From positions 62,001-126,000 of the forward strand of contig JARGSG010000082.1 of assembly GCA_030374805.1 (NCBI GenBank): a stretch of DNA of 64,000 nt, in the 5' to 3' direction. The stretch is from Gracilaria gracilis (taxonomy: Eukaryota > Rhodophyta > Florideophyceae > Gracilariales > Gracilariaceae). The notes under the pieces are model-generated. The model was not told the DNA's origin. It saw nothing but the letters and a program-made list of their open reading frames with translations, and did not search any database. Below are positions 63,800-64,000 of the stretch, one piece after another. The translations under genes and the position numbers were made by a program. The number at the start of each line of letters is the position of its first letter. Within the stretch, counting starts at the first letter, position 1.

Positions 63800-64000
63800 T
63801 AGTACTGTGAGAACCAGTTCTTATGTTAACAAAACGCGTTTTCTGTCCTCGACGTTGCATTGAAGAAGTAGTACGCATTGTAAGTGGAGACTACTTTTAG
63901 TTTGTTATTGATATTAAACTTGTCGATTGTCTCTGTTTGAGAACGGTCGCAGTGAGCTTGTTTTGCTTGTGCAAGAGGACAAGCTTTTTCAATATCGTTG
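63800..64000. other. 3' flank of the three-exon gene
   Basis: Contains CTTATGTTAACA at 63822-63833, 23 bases after the stop codon, matching the inverse motif past the other gene of the divergent pair. Nothing else seen. Confidence 0.5.

Overview
The window is eukaryotic nuclear DNA dominated by transposable elements. It carries Ty3/gypsy and Ty1/copia retrotransposons, PIF/Harbinger, hAT and probable KDZ/Plavaka DNA transposons, short spliceosomal introns, and broken copies of eukaryotic genes: B subunits of DNA polymerases epsilon and alpha, NRAMP, a SNF2/BRM-type ATPase, the PP2A B'' subunit, a plastid-type FMN hydrolase and a peroxiredoxin. The plant-like FMN hydrolase, sparse short introns, compact spacing and dense LTR elements fit a red alga (a florideophyte such as Chondrus). 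That assignment is inference.

1-30.7 kb is a nested stack. Gypsy element B (25.2-30.7 kb; its 5' part lies outside the window) was entered in its integrase by gypsy element A (1-25.2 kb; its 5' end is also outside). A was then entered twice: by a 10.2-kb Harbinger-type element (1697-11898, 3-bp duplication TCA, ~50-bp terminal inverted repeats) between protease and reverse transcriptase, and by a copia element (12074-16893, 261-bp LTRs, 5-bp duplication AGTAC). Removing both restores a continuous gypsy reading frame at each site. The Harbinger element keeps an intact transposase near one end and an intact SAP-like ORF near the other. Between them lie decayed copies of POLE2, NRAMP and POLA2, as in a gene-capturing transposon. 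Both gypsy elements carry a long antisense ORF between the chromodomain and the 3' LTR.

30.7-33.4 kb is AT-rich with no convincing gene. 33.4-40.2 kb holds four related units of what I read as an uncharacterised tyrosine-recombinase-like (Crypton-like) family: one with the R-K-R-Y residues (33431-34813), one intact ORF with the two Arg and the Tyr replaced (35066-36526), one truncated and fused to three 90-residue repeats with SUMO-interaction-like motifs (37471-39195), and one internally deleted remnant (39820-40177). 40-43.5 kb has small inverted-repeat elements sharing TTGTCTACCGG ends.

43.5-47.4 kb has unrecognised genes, at least one spliced. 47.4-52.6 kb is a run of decayed host genes (SNF2/BRM, PP2A B'', FMN hydrolase, peroxiredoxin). 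53.3-55.7 kb is an hAT transposase with two in-frame stops. 55.7-57.9 kb is GC-rich coding debris ending in a palindromic block. 58.7-63.8 kb is a divergent pair: a zinc-finger KDZ/Plavaka-like transposase and a three-exon gene of unknown function. Both are followed, just past the stop codon, by the same 12-mer. Predicted introns repeatedly contain an ACTAAC branch-point-like motif.
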